Positions 48,689 through 57,284 of a DNA stretch of 64,000 bases are shown one piece after another. The translations under genes were made by a program, and so were the position numbers. The notes beneath the pieces are model-generated. The model had not been told where the DNA came from. It made no database searches and saw nothing but the letters and a program-made list of their open reading frames with translations. How positions within the stretch are numbered: position 1 is the first letter of the stretch; each line of letters opens with the position of its first letter. This DNA comes from Poriferisocius sp965200775 (GTDB lineage Bacteria > Actinomycetota > Acidimicrobiia > Acidimicrobiales > Bin134), in NCBI GenBank assembly GCA_965200775.1, contig OZ241383.1:1736001-1800000 (forward strand), written 5' to 3'.

Positions 48689-50809
48689 GCCAGAGGCCCG
48701 GAAGCGGGCGTAACGCTTGGCCGCGGCCACCGCTGCCATGGCTTCGTCGAACCGGGTGAAGGTGGGCAGGTCGGCGTCACGGCAGGCCTGCTGAATGCGA
48801 ACCGCCACATCGGGTGGGGCGCAGTCGAGGTTGCGCAGCACCATCGAAAGGCGGGTTTGGAGCCAGCCCCGGGCCGCGGTGGTCTTGATGATGGGAAAGA
48901 GCCGTTCGATACCCTCGCCGCCGTAGGAGAAGAACGCCTGCACGTTGGAGTGGACCACCACGTCGGGGTAGGGCTGGGCCTCCAGGATGGGGTCGAGGGC
49001 CTTGACCAGCACGTCGGGCTCCGAGACGGGGCCGAACCCAATCTCGATGGGGTTGCGGATGCTGGTGCCCACCCCGTAGCCGAGGCTCCTCACCGCTTGC
49101 TGACCCTGCTCGCTTACCGGGGTTGTGACCAGGCCGGCCCTGTCGGCGGCGTCGGTTCCAAGCACCGATGCACCCCCGCCCACCCCGATCACCAGGGTGT
49201 CCAGGTCGCCGCCGATGTCGGCTTCGGACCAGCGCTGGAGGTAGGCGATGGCCGAAAGCAACTCGTCCATGGTTCCGACGACGCTGGTTCCGGTGGCTGC
49301 GCCGATGGCGTCCCAGATCCGACGGTCGGCTACGAGCGCCCCGGTGTGTGACACCGCCGCTCCCCCGCCCTGTGCGGTGAGGCCCCCTACCAGGGCCACC
49401 ACCGGCTTGCGCCCCCTGGCCTTGAGGAGGGCGTCGTATAGGCGCCGGCCGTCCCGGGGGTCTTCCACGTACAGGCCGATGATGTCAGTGTCGGGGTCGT
49501 CCACCAGCCATTCCAACAGCTCGCCGGGGGTGACATCGACGCTGTTGCCCACCGTGCAGAGCTTGGTGTAGCGGATGCCCCTAACCGCCCCGGCCTTGAC
49601 CATGTCGCCGGCCAGCCCCCCGCTCTGGGAAATCATGGCCACCCGCCCCACCTCTGTGGGAGCGTTGCGCAGAAACGTCTGACGGCCGGCAGGTGAATAG
49701 GCCCCCAGGCAGTTGGGGCCGAGCACCCGCACCCCCGACTCCCGAGCGGCAGCGCCCAGCGCTTCCTCCAGAGTGGAACCCTCGGGGTCGGCCTCCCGGA
49801 ACCCCCCGCTGATGACATGGACGAACCCGGCCTTGCCTGCCGCACTCGTTACCAGATCGGCGCAAGCCGGTGCCGGAACCGCCGCAACCACGTAGTCCAC
49901 GTCGCCGTCGATGTCGGCCACCGAGGCCACCGCAGGCACCCCGTCCACCTCGGCGGCGGAAGGATGGATGGCCCAGAGCGTGCCCGGCCCCCAGCCCAGC
50001 TCCTGGTAAGCGGCCAGGAAGGTGTTGCCGAACCCGGCCCCCCTGGTGGAGGCCCCGGCCACGGCGATGCCCCGGGGGGCGAACAGTGGCCCGAAGTCGG
50101 TGGCCGGAGGCGAGGGGCGGACCTCGGCCGGCTCGGAGCGGGTGGAGAGCTGGGCGTCCACGGCGATGGCTCCGTTCGGACCGGCAATGACCGGGTTGCA
50201 CTCCAGCTCCAGAAGGCCCCGCCCCAGCTTTTCGACGACGCCACCGGGTCCGGCGATGCCCATCAACACCTCCACCACGGCGTCAATGTCGGCCGGGGGG
50301 CTGCCCCTGAACCCGGCCAGCATTTCAGCACCCCTGAAGCCGCTCACCATGGCCTCGGCATCGGTGCGGGACAGGGGGGCCAGCCGCAACACAACCTCGT
50401 CCAGCACCTCGGTCAGCACCCCTCCCAGGCCGAGCGCCACCACCGGGCCGAACGGAGGCCGATCCACTACCCCGACGATCAACTCGACACCGGGGTCGGC
50501 CTGCTCCTCAACCAGGAACCCTTCGAGCGCCACCTTGGCGTCGGTGATCCTGCGGGCCATCTCCGCTGCCTCGAAGTTCAGCTCGTAAGCGGCCAGCCCA
50601 AGACGGACCGCTCCCACATCGCTCTTGTGGACCAGCCCCCCGCCGTATCCCTTCAGAACCAGCGGCTCGGCCAGCCCTTCGGCGGCAGCGGTATCGGCCA
50701 ACACCGACGGGTCGGCCACCACCTCGTCGTAGGCGACGGCAACGCCCTTGGGCACCCTCACCCCTGCTTCGGCCAGCAAAGCCTTGACTTCCGGCTCGGG
50801 AACGATCAT
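48686..50809 (-). CDS. NDP-forming acyl-CoA synthetase (ATP-grasp first)
   Basis: The 707-residue protein fuses an ATP-grasp domain (residues about 1-220, LVLKGYGGGLVHKSDVGAV) to a CoA-binding and succinyl-CoA-ligase-like part (FAPRGIAVAGASTR, then GGLTAQGGGAAVSHTGALVADRRIW with the phospho-His). It interconverts acyl-CoA plus NDP and acid plus NTP. The ATG overlaps the stop of the upstream amidohydrolase gene (ATGA). The ATP-grasp-first order is the beta-alpha arrangement. Confidence 0.8.
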   Translation of the reverse strand: MIVPEPEVKALLAEAGVRVPKGVAVAYDEVVADPSVLADTAAAEGLAEPLVLKGYGGGLVHKSDVGAVRLGLAAYELNFEAAEMARRITDAKVALEGFLVEEQADPGVELIVGVVDRPPFGPVVALGLGGVLTEVLDEVVLRLAPLSRTDAEAMVSGFRGAEMLAGFRGSPPADIDAVVEVLMGIAGPGGVVEKLGRGLLELECNPVIAGPNGAIAVDAQLSTRSEPAEVRPSPPATDFGPLFAPRGIAVAGASTRGAGFGNTFLAAYQELGWGPGTLWAIHPSAAEVDGVPAVASVADIDGDVDYVVAAVPAPACADLVTSAAGKAGFVHVISGGFREADPEGSTLEEALGAAARESGVRVLGPNCLGAYSPAGRQTFLRNAPTEVGRVAMISQSGGLAGDMVKAGAVRGIRYTKLCTVGNSVDVTPGELLEWLVDDPDTDIIGLYVEDPRDGRRLYDALLKARGRKPVVALVGGLTAQGGGAAVSHTGALVADRRIWDAIGAATGTSVVGTMDELLSAIAYLQRWSEADIGGDLDTLVIGVGGGASVLGTDAADRAGLVTTPVSEQGQQAVRSLGYGVGTSIRNPIEIGFGPVSEPDVLVKALDPILEAQPYPDVVVHSNVQAFFSYGGEGIERLFPIIKTTAARGWLQTRLSMVLRNLDCAPPDVAVRIQQACRDADLPTFTRFDEAMAAVAAAKRYARFRASG

Positions 50810-51678
50810 GGAAGGCGAGTGAACACCCGGCGAGCGGTGCCGGCCAGGAGGTTGGCCCGGGCCTCGTCACCCAGCTCAACCTCATGGAGCTGCCCGAGCG
50901 AGTGGCGGTGACCGGTGGTCGGGAAGCCGGTGCCCCACAGGCACTTGCTGCGCCCGGCCCGGTTCATGAAGTCCACCAGCTCTGACGACCAGTGCCTCGG
51001 CGGATACACCGAGGTGCCTAGGTACACGTTGGGGAACTTCAGAGCCATGGCGATGCACTCGGCCACCCACGGCCAGCCGGTATGGGACAGCACGAAGCGC
51101 ACATCGGGAAAATAGATGGCGGGCCGGTCGATGCCGGCGGGAACCCCGCACTCGCTGGGCATCAGCCCGCCCGAGGTGCCGGCCTGCATCACCATGGGCA
51201 CGTCCCGCTCGGCGCACAGGGCGTAGTAGGGGTAGTAGTCGGCGTGGTCGAAGCGCCGGTCGAAGCTGTGGGTGTGGAGGTGGAGGCCCACACACCAGGG
51301 CTGCTCCAGCATGGCCGCGGCGTCGGCCACACCGGCCATCCCCGTGCCGGGGTCGATGGACCACTGGCCGGCGAACCGGCCGGGATGCTCCTCGGTCAGC
51401 CGTTCGAGGTCCTCGGGCTGGGCGGCGACCAGCTCGAAGTCGGTTGCCTCGGGATGTTGAGGGCGGCGTGCCACGGGCAGGATCAGCGTGGCCACACCCA
51501 ACTCGTCCATGCGACCAACCATGGTGGCGGCGTCGCAGAACGAGTCGGTGTCGTCGGTGCGAATCTTCACCGCAATGCCGGTGGCCCGCAAGGTGGCGTT
51601 CCACACTTCGGCCTGCTCGGGGAAGAACCGGTTGCACCAGTAATCGATCGCCCCGCCGGCCTGCCTACCTAGGCTCAT
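50806..51678 (-). CDS. Amidohydrolase family protein
   Basis: The 290-residue protein is amidohydrolase_2-like: LHLHTHSFDRRFDHADYYPYYALC and RFVLSHTGWPWVAECI hold metal or catalytic His residues. It lacks the usual N-terminal D-x-H-x-H motif, beginning MSLGRQAGGAIDYWCNRFF. It is coupled by ATGA to both the mini-ORF array upstream and the acyl-CoA synthetase downstream, which implies stoichiometric expression with the ligase genes. Confidence 0.75.
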   Translation of the reverse strand: MSLGRQAGGAIDYWCNRFFPEQAEVWNATLRATGIAVKIRTDDTDSFCDAATMVGRMDELGVATLILPVARRPQHPEATDFELVAAQPEDLERLTEEHPGRFAGQWSIDPGTGMAGVADAAAMLEQPWCVGLHLHTHSFDRRFDHADYYPYYALCAERDVPMVMQAGTSGGLMPSECGVPAGIDRPAIYFPDVRFVLSHTGWPWVAECIAMALKFPNVYLGTSVYPPRHWSSELVDFMNRAGRSKCLWGTGFPTTGHRHSLGQLHEVELGDEARANLLAGTARRVFTRLP

Positions 51679-51855
51679 GGCCGCTCGTCCTTCGTCCCGT
51701 CCATGGGTTCCACGTCGGCCGGACCCTGGCCGCTCATGGCCGCTCGTCCTTCGTCCCGTCCATGGGTTCCACGTCGGCCGGACCCTGGCCGCTCATGGCC
51801 GCTCGTCCTTCGTCCCGTCCATGGGTTCCACGTCGGCCGGACCCTGGCCGCTCAT
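51675..51855 (-). repeat. Three perfect 59-bp units forming a chain of ATGA-coupled 20-codon mini-ORFs
   Basis: Units begin at 51855, 51796 and 51737 (minus strand) and are identical. Each is an ORF of 20 codons, starting MSGQGPADVEP and ending TKDERP, whose TGA overlaps the next unit's ATG. The first ATG overlaps the ligase stop; the last TGA overlaps the amidohydrolase ATG at 51678. The peptide end matches the ligase end (RFKDERP) and the MS start matches the amidohydrolase. Period 59 keeps the -1 coupling in every step. Confidence 0.9.
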
Positions 51856-53243
51856 GGCCGCTCGTCCTTGAATCGCACCAACTTGGCTGCGGTGCCCAAC
51901 CCGGTGAGGTGGTCGAGCTCGCCGGGGCCAACCACCTCTACGGTCATCCGCACCCCCATCACTTCCTTGATGCGGGCCTCGACCCGTCCGGCCACCTCCC
52001 CGAACGTCTCGGGAGCCGCCGGGCTGGCCACCATCACGATCATCTCGTCCCGGTCCCCGAGGCGCACCGCCCGGCAGAAGAAATCCTCGGCGGCGCCGGG
52101 TACCGAGCCCACAACGTCCCCGACGGCCTCGGGCCACACGTTGACCCCCCTGAGCTTCACCATGTTGTCGCCCCGACCGGCAAACGGCCCCATGCGCCGC
52201 AACCACGAACCGCACTCGCATTGCCCCGGTGGGTACAGAAACGACAGGTCCATGATGTTGTAGCGGAACTGGGGGGAGCCCGTCTTGTAGATCTCGGTGA
52301 TGACCAACGCTCCCTGGGTGCCGTCGGGCACCGGCTCGCCGGTCTCCACATCAACAACCTGCACCACGAAGCAGTCCTCAAGAATGTGAAGCTGCCCGTT
52401 GCGCAGAGGGCACCCGATGGCCACGTTCTGCACCTCGTGGAACCCGTAGTTCTGCACCGGGGTCACCCCCCACACCTCCTCAACCCGCTTGCCGTCGCCG
52501 ATGTGGCCACCGGGGAGGGCCCGGATATTGAAGTCGGCTTTGGGGTCGAGGCCCATCTCCACCGCGGTCTCGGCCATCTTCAGCATGTAGTCGCCGGTGG
52601 TCAAGATGGCGGCTGCCCCGTACTCGTGGGCCAGCTCCACCTGCTTGCGGGTAGAGGTCACGTTGCCGGTGCCTGTGGTGATCACCACGCAGTTGAGCCA
52701 GCGGTAGAGGGCCTCGTCGAAAGCATGGGCCCCGTTGTGGGTGGAGTAGGCCCAGGCGTTGATCACCACGTCACCCGGCCTTATCCCCTCTGCATACAGG
52801 GCCCTGGCCATGGTGATGGCCCCCACCTCGCGGTCCCACGCGGTGTAGAGGGTGGGACGTGACCGCCCGGTGGTGCCACCGGACACGTACAGACGCATGG
52901 GCTCCTCGGCGGCGTCGTCCGTGTGAATGCTCTGGTAGTCGCCCAGAGGGGGGTGCTCGGCGATGGAGGCTCGGATGTCATCGACCGTGTAGGCCGGGGC
53001 CTTCCACAGGTCATCGAGGGTGCGGAGATCATCGGGATAGAAACCGGCCTCCTCCCACCGGCGGCGGAAGAACGGCACCCGCCAGGTTTGATGAGCCCGG
53101 TTTTGCAAGCGGGAGAGCTGCTTGCGGGCGATGGTGTCGGGGTCGTCGAAATAAGCCGACTCGAAGTACTCCGGCGGCGGCGGGAACAGGCGCTGCATCG
53201 TCTGGTAGTCGAGTTCGTGCGGGCGGCGGATCCCCGTGCTCAT
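51852..53243 (-). CDS. Phenylacetate-CoA ligase-like AMP-forming ligase
   Basis: The 463-residue protein resembles PaaK: YVSGGTTGRSRPTLYTAWD phosphate loop, HEVQNVAIGCP, and a C-terminal lobe with VKLRGVNVWPEAV. It would activate an aromatic or related acid as its CoA thioester. Its 3' end (KDERP, TGA) is the source of the 59-bp array. The first ATG has TACCGT eight bases upstream. Confidence 0.8.
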   Translation of the reverse strand: MSTGIRRPHELDYQTMQRLFPPPPEYFESAYFDDPDTIARKQLSRLQNRAHQTWRVPFFRRRWEEAGFYPDDLRTLDDLWKAPAYTVDDIRASIAEHPPLGDYQSIHTDDAAEEPMRLYVSGGTTGRSRPTLYTAWDREVGAITMARALYAEGIRPGDVVINAWAYSTHNGAHAFDEALYRWLNCVVITTGTGNVTSTRKQVELAHEYGAAAILTTGDYMLKMAETAVEMGLDPKADFNIRALPGGHIGDGKRVEEVWGVTPVQNYGFHEVQNVAIGCPLRNGQLHILEDCFVVQVVDVETGEPVPDGTQGALVITEIYKTGSPQFRYNIMDLSFLYPPGQCECGSWLRRMGPFAGRGDNMVKLRGVNVWPEAVGDVVGSVPGAAEDFFCRAVRLGDRDEMIVMVASPAAPETFGEVAGRVEARIKEVMGVRMTVEVVGPGELDHLTGLGTAAKLVRFKDERP

Positions 53244-53251
53244 AGGCCAGA

Positions 53252-53257
53252 ACGGTA
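53252..53257 (-). promoter_or_regulatory. TACCGT -10 element for the ligase operon
   Basis: TACCGT ends eight bases before ATG 53243. It would drive the ligase, the mini-ORF chain, the amidohydrolase and the acyl-CoA synthetase. Confidence 0.4.
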
Positions 53258-53308
53258 CTCCCGCCGGCAGGCCCAGCGCTGTCCCGGCACAATCACCGAG
53301 CCGACGGC

Positions 53309-53314
53309 TAGCTT
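53309..53314 (+). promoter_or_regulatory. TAGCTT -10 element
   Basis: TAGCTT ends six bases before the GTG at 53321. Confidence 0.45.
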
Positions 53315-53320
53315 TTTGTC

Positions 53321-54433
53321 GTGAAGATCATCTCAGCCGACTGCCATATCAACGAGCCGCCTCACGTGTTCGAGCGGGTACCCGACGAGTACCGGGATCG
53401 CATCCCCCGGATAATGCGGGCCCCCGATGGGGGCGACGGGTGGTCGTTCGACGGCGGGCCTCCCAAGCGGAGCTTCGGGATCGAGGCCATGGCCGGGGTG
53501 GCCAAGGAGGATTACAAGTTCTCGGGCATGAGGTTCGAGGAGATCCTGCCCGGCAACTACGACGGGACGGCCCACTGCGCCGACATGGACACCGACGGGG
53601 TGTGGGGGTCGGTGGTGTATCCGGCCAACTCCATCTTCACCTACATGGAGCCCGACCGGGGCCTGGCCATCGCCTGCATGCGCTCATACAACGACTGGGT
53701 GCTCGACGAGTTCCAGGGAGCGGCCCCCGACCGGCTGCGGGGCCTGCCCATGCTGCCCACCGACGACGGTATGGACATCACCCTGGCCGAGGTTGAGCGG
53801 GTGGTGGAGAAGGGGGCCAAGGGGCTGTTCATCCCCGGGATGCCGACTCGGCCCTACAACGACCCGTACTACGAGCCGCTGTGGAAGGCGTGCTCGGAGC
53901 TGGACGTGCCGGTCACGTTCCACCGCACGTTCGGGGGCAAGCCGCCCGACTCCGACTGGGACGAGCTGGTGGAGCAGAACGTGTCGGTGCCCGGCATCGT
54001 CAACCGGTTCTTCAGCGCGGTGCGCCCCCTCACCTACATGATCTTCGCCGGCATCTTCGACCGGCACCCCAACCTTAAGGTGGTGGCCGCCGAGGTCAAC
54101 TACGGCTGGGTGCCGTTCTGGGCGCAGACCATGGACGACGAGTTCCACACCCAGGCGGCCTGGTCGGATTCACCGGTGGCGCAAGCGCCGAGCAGCTACC
54201 TGGGCACCCATGTTTTCGTCACCGGGCTGGACGATTTCAACGGCCACATGCAGATGCGTGAAGGCAACCAGAGCCTGGTGGACATGGCCATGTGGTCGTC
54301 CGACTACCCCCACTCGGTGACCCTTTGGCCCGACAGCCGCAAGATCATCGCCCAGCTCACCGAGGGCATGACCTCCGCCGACGCCAACAAGGTGCTCCAC
54401 GACAACGCCGCCAGGGTGTACAAGTACAACTGA
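53321..54433 (+). CDS. Amidohydrolase family protein (amidohydrolase_2)
   Basis: The 370-residue protein has the N-terminal motif IISADCHINEPPHVFE, a central PVTFHRTFGGKPPDSD with a His ligand, and a C-terminal WSSDYPHSVTLWP active-site Asp. It is a close cousin of the genes at 45808 and 54994. Metal-dependent decarboxylation or hydrolysis is expected. It diverges from the ligase operon. Confidence 0.8.
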   Translation: MKIISADCHINEPPHVFERVPDEYRDRIPRIMRAPDGGDGWSFDGGPPKRSFGIEAMAGVAKEDYKFSGMRFEEILPGNYDGTAHCADMDTDGVWGSVVYPANSIFTYMEPDRGLAIACMRSYNDWVLDEFQGAAPDRLRGLPMLPTDDGMDITLAEVERVVEKGAKGLFIPGMPTRPYNDPYYEPLWKACSELDVPVTFHRTFGGKPPDSDWDELVEQNVSVPGIVNRFFSAVRPLTYMIFAGIFDRHPNLKVVAAEVNYGWVPFWAQTMDDEFHTQAAWSDSPVAQAPSSYLGTHVFVTGLDDFNGHMQMREGNQSLVDMAMWSSDYPHSVTLWPDSRKIIAQLTEGMTSADANKVLHDNAARVYKYN

Positions 54434-54495
54434 CCCCCCCTGCCATCCCAAGTCCCTGAACGGCGCTCAACAAGGCTCAACAACAGAGCCAGGAG

Positions 54496-54990
54496 CTACT
54501 GGTGTCGACGGTCGGGGAGGTCGTCGGGTAGGTCGATGGGAGGGTCGGGGAGTTTGGTGATGTCCCGGGCGGCCAGGAGGGCGTCGAACCCTTCGGGGTC
54601 GGCGGCCCAGGAAGCGGGATCGCCCATCATCACCTCGAACAGCTCCACCCCGTCGGGACCGGCGATGAGCGGGCCCAACGCCGCCCCGTGGGGCAGCTCG
54701 ATGTGAGTGCCGGCGGGACAGTGAACATCACCGCACATCAATTCCCCGCTCAACACGTACATCACCTGAGGGGAATGATGGCCATGGCGATGCACGATCA
54801 TGCCTGGGTCCCACCGGGCCCACATTGACAGGTACTGCCGGCCATCACGACCGAAGGTGAACCACTTCTCCCAAACCGAGCGCTGTCCCTCGGGATGCAT
54901 CTGGGTGCGAACCTGCTGCACCTTCAAATCGGGGTCGTCCAGGTGGCGAAAGATCGGCTCCTTGCCGGGAACTTCGTGAGGTGACGCCAC
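54496..54990 (-). CDS. Cupin domain protein
   Basis: The 164-residue protein has a single cupin barrel: MIVHRHGHHSPQVMYVLSGEL is motif 1 with three His and a Glu, and CPAGTHIELPHGAALGP is motif 2. It probably binds a divalent metal. It follows an amidohydrolase gene by three bases with a GTG start, so the two form an operon. Confidence 0.75.
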   Translation of the reverse strand: MASPHEVPGKEPIFRHLDDPDLKVQQVRTQMHPEGQRSVWEKWFTFGRDGRQYLSMWARWDPGMIVHRHGHHSPQVMYVLSGELMCGDVHCPAGTHIELPHGAALGPLIAGPDGVELFEVMMGDPASWAADPEGFDALLAARDITKLPDPPIDLPDDLPDRRHQ

Positions 54991-54993
54991 CGC

Positions 54994-56208
54994 TCAACCC
55001 ACCCCGGCACCGGCGTGGGGTACATACGAAGCCGGGTCGTACTCGTAGGTGGTGGCCTCGATGAACTCCTCGGGCAGGTAACCCTCAGGGAACCGGTACA
55101 AGTCGATGGAGTTGTCCCACAGGATCTTGCGCTTCGATTCGTCGGACATCTTGGGCAGATCCAAGAACGACTGCACCGCCAGCGGGTACTTGGAATCGGG
55201 ATGGGGATAGTCGCTCTCCCACACGATCTTGTCGTCACCCAGTTCCTCGATCACGTGGTACACCAGGTACTCGTCGGGCTCCACCGAGATGAAGCAGTTG
55301 TCCTGGAAGTACTGCTGGGGCGACTTGGTGAGCCCCGGCTTCTCGTAATCGCCAGACAGCTCCAGGTGCTCCTCCATGCGCCACAGCCACCACGGGAGCC
55401 AGGCGCAGTTGGCCTCCATGTAGGCCACCCGCAGCCGGGGGAACCGCTCGAACACCCCGTTGGCGATCATCGACAGCATGGCCATCTGGGCCTCGTGGGG
55501 GTGGCAAACGGTGTGCCACTCGGTGAAGGTCTCGAACCGGTCGGAGCCCGCCGACGCCCCGTTGTGACCCATGAAGTCGTGGGTGGCGAACGCGCAGTCC
55601 AAGTCTTGGAGCAGCTCGTACATCGGGTCGTAGTAGCGGTCGCCCAGCGTCCGGCGGTTGAACATGTTGGGCCGGGCGAAGAAGCACCGGGTGCCCAAAT
55701 GGTCGTAGGCGTACTGGATCTCCTCCAGCGCCCGGCGCACGTCGTTGAGCACTACCGGCCCCGAGGCGATCACCCGGCCGCCGGAGGTCTCCCGCATCTC
55801 CTGGCCCCACCGGTTGTAGGCCCTGCACATGGCGGCCTGAAGCTCGGGGTCGATGCCCTCCGACCACAGGTCGTAGCCCGGACCGTAGATCACCATGAAG
55901 TCCATCCCGTCCAGTGGCATGGCCTGGGCCACGGCGTCACCGGGGAAGCCATTGTCCACCACCGCCTGGCCGTACTTGGCCCTCATGTTGTCGAAGGTCC
56001 AGTTCACCGCTTCCATGAAGTCGCCGTAGATGGTGACCCGGCTCTGGGTGTAGCGGCCGTCCACGGTGGCAGGACGGAACGCTTCCCGCCCCGGCACCTC
56101 CCTCCACCCCACTCGATGCTGGAACCGCTTGTCCAGGAACCGCTCCCACAGGTTCCTGGGTTCCACCACGTGTCCGTCGGCGTCGAAGACCTTGTAACCG
56201 TGCCGCAT
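54994..56208 (-). CDS. Amidohydrolase family protein (amidohydrolase_2)
   Basis: The 404-residue protein has KVFDADGHVVEPRNLWERF at the start, DCAFATHDFMGHNG centrally and IVWESDYPHPDSKYP near the end. These give the amidohydrolase_2 metal and catalytic sites. AAAGAGAG six bases before the ATG is its ribosome binding site. A cupin gene follows directly. Confidence 0.8.
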   Translation of the reverse strand: MRHGYKVFDADGHVVEPRNLWERFLDKRFQHRVGWREVPGREAFRPATVDGRYTQSRVTIYGDFMEAVNWTFDNMRAKYGQAVVDNGFPGDAVAQAMPLDGMDFMVIYGPGYDLWSEGIDPELQAAMCRAYNRWGQEMRETSGGRVIASGPVVLNDVRRALEEIQYAYDHLGTRCFFARPNMFNRRTLGDRYYDPMYELLQDLDCAFATHDFMGHNGASAGSDRFETFTEWHTVCHPHEAQMAMLSMIANGVFERFPRLRVAYMEANCAWLPWWLWRMEEHLELSGDYEKPGLTKSPQQYFQDNCFISVEPDEYLVYHVIEELGDDKIVWESDYPHPDSKYPLAVQSFLDLPKMSDESKRKILWDNSIDLYRFPEGYLPEEFIEATTYEYDPASYVPHAGAGVG

Positions 56209-56259
56209 ATCCGACTCTCTTTCAGTGTTGCCCCGGCTCTTCGGGTACCCCAGCGTAGG

Positions 56260-56916
56260 TCAACCCGCCAGAGGGTGGTAACAGACCGCAAGTTGGGCCG
56301 ACCGAACCCAGTGAAGCTCGGTGTCGGGGGGACACGGCGCGCCCAGCGGAACCCAGGCCGACAGCTTGCCGTCGTGGGGTTGGCCGCAGTCCACCGTAAT
56401 GACGGTCTGGGGGTAAATGACGAAGCAGTCGCCGGGTTCGGGAAGCGACGGGGAGACGAGCACAAGCGAGTCCGGGGCAGCGGGGGAAGTGTCACGAGAC
56501 GAGGTGGCCAGGAAGATCAAGGCGATGACCCCGGCAACCAACACCACGGCGGCGAGGCTGATCCAGCGCCACTGGAACCCGACCATCTCTACTACAGGGG
56601 TCGGCCCCGACGGTCCCTCCGGTGGGGGCGAAGGTGAGCCGCCGGAACGGGAAGATCTGCTCGCAGGGCCGGTGGAACTCCGGGCCGACGATGTCGTCTG
56701 CCGCCGGCGCAGCTCCAGGTTGTAGGAGGTTCGGGATCGGGCATCGCCCAGCACCTGCCAGGCTTCGTTGACCGCTCGCATCCGGTCGGGGTCGCCGGTC
56801 GGACGGTCGGGGTGCCAGCGGCGGGCCTCCCTCAGGTAGGCACGGCGGATGGTGTCGGTTGCCGCGTCGCGAGGTACGCCCAGAACGTCGTAGTGCGACC
56901 GTTCGGGCCTGGCCAT
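56260..56916 (-). CDS. J-domain membrane protein
   Basis: The 218-residue protein has an N-terminal J domain with the HPD tripeptide at residues 35-37 (RRWHPDRPT), a Ser/Pro-rich linker, one membrane helix (WISLAAVVLVAGVIALIFLA, about 115-135) and an outside domain with PGDCFVIYP and VDCGQPHDGK, like small extracellular domains of septum-related proteins. It could recruit DnaK to the membrane. TAGCGT six bases before the ATG gives it its own promoter. Confidence 0.75.
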   Translation of the reverse strand: MARPERSHYDVLGVPRDAATDTIRRAYLREARRWHPDRPTGDPDRMRAVNEAWQVLGDARSRTSYNLELRRRQTTSSARSSTGPASRSSRSGGSPSPPPEGPSGPTPVVEMVGFQWRWISLAAVVLVAGVIALIFLATSSRDTSPAAPDSLVLVSPSLPEPGDCFVIYPQTVITVDCGQPHDGKLSAWVPLGAPCPPDTELHWVRSAQLAVCYHPLAG

Positions 56917-56922
56917 GACCGG

Positions 56923-56928
56923 ACGCTA
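56923..56928 (-). promoter_or_regulatory. TAGCGT -10 element for the J-domain gene
   Basis: TAGCGT ends six bases before ATG 56916, inside the short gap after divIC. Confidence 0.45.
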
Positions 56929-56930
56929 GA

Positions 56931-57284
56931 TCACCGGCTGGTCAAAGAAGCCACCAGAACGTTGAGAGGCCAGACATCGGCGATCTCAACCGGCGCGGGA
57001 GCGGGTGGCAGGATGGCGTAGGCCTCCTCGCCTGGGTAGATCAGGTTGTACTCCGAGCGGGCCAGCCGCTCGATCTCCTCGGGCTGGGTCAGTACCTCCA
57101 GCCGGGTGCGCAGGGCCTGGTTCTCGTCCCGCAGTGTCGACAACTCGGAGCGGGCCTCACCGATGGACGACCGCTGGTCCAGGAACGTCTGCGTGGGGAA
57201 CACGGCGTAGAACAACACCACCAGCACCACGAAGAGCACCACCAGCAGCACAACCGGCTGTACCACCGAGCGGCGGAACGCCAT
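56931..57284 (-). CDS. Septum formation initiator (DivIC/FtsB family)
   Basis: The 117-residue protein has one N-terminal membrane helix (VVLLVVLFVVLVVLFYAVF) and then a coiled coil (EARSELSTLRDENQALRTRLEVL) with the family's EEIERLARSEYNLIYPGE segment. It belongs to the divisome complex with FtsL and FtsQ. ATG 57284 overlaps the eno stop (TGATG). The C-terminal extension is Pro/Ala-rich. Confidence 0.85.
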   Translation of the reverse strand: MAFRRSVVQPVVLLVVLFVVLVVLFYAVFPTQTFLDQRSSIGEARSELSTLRDENQALRTRLEVLTQPEEIERLARSEYNLIYPGEEAYAILPPAPAPVEIADVWPLNVLVASLTSR

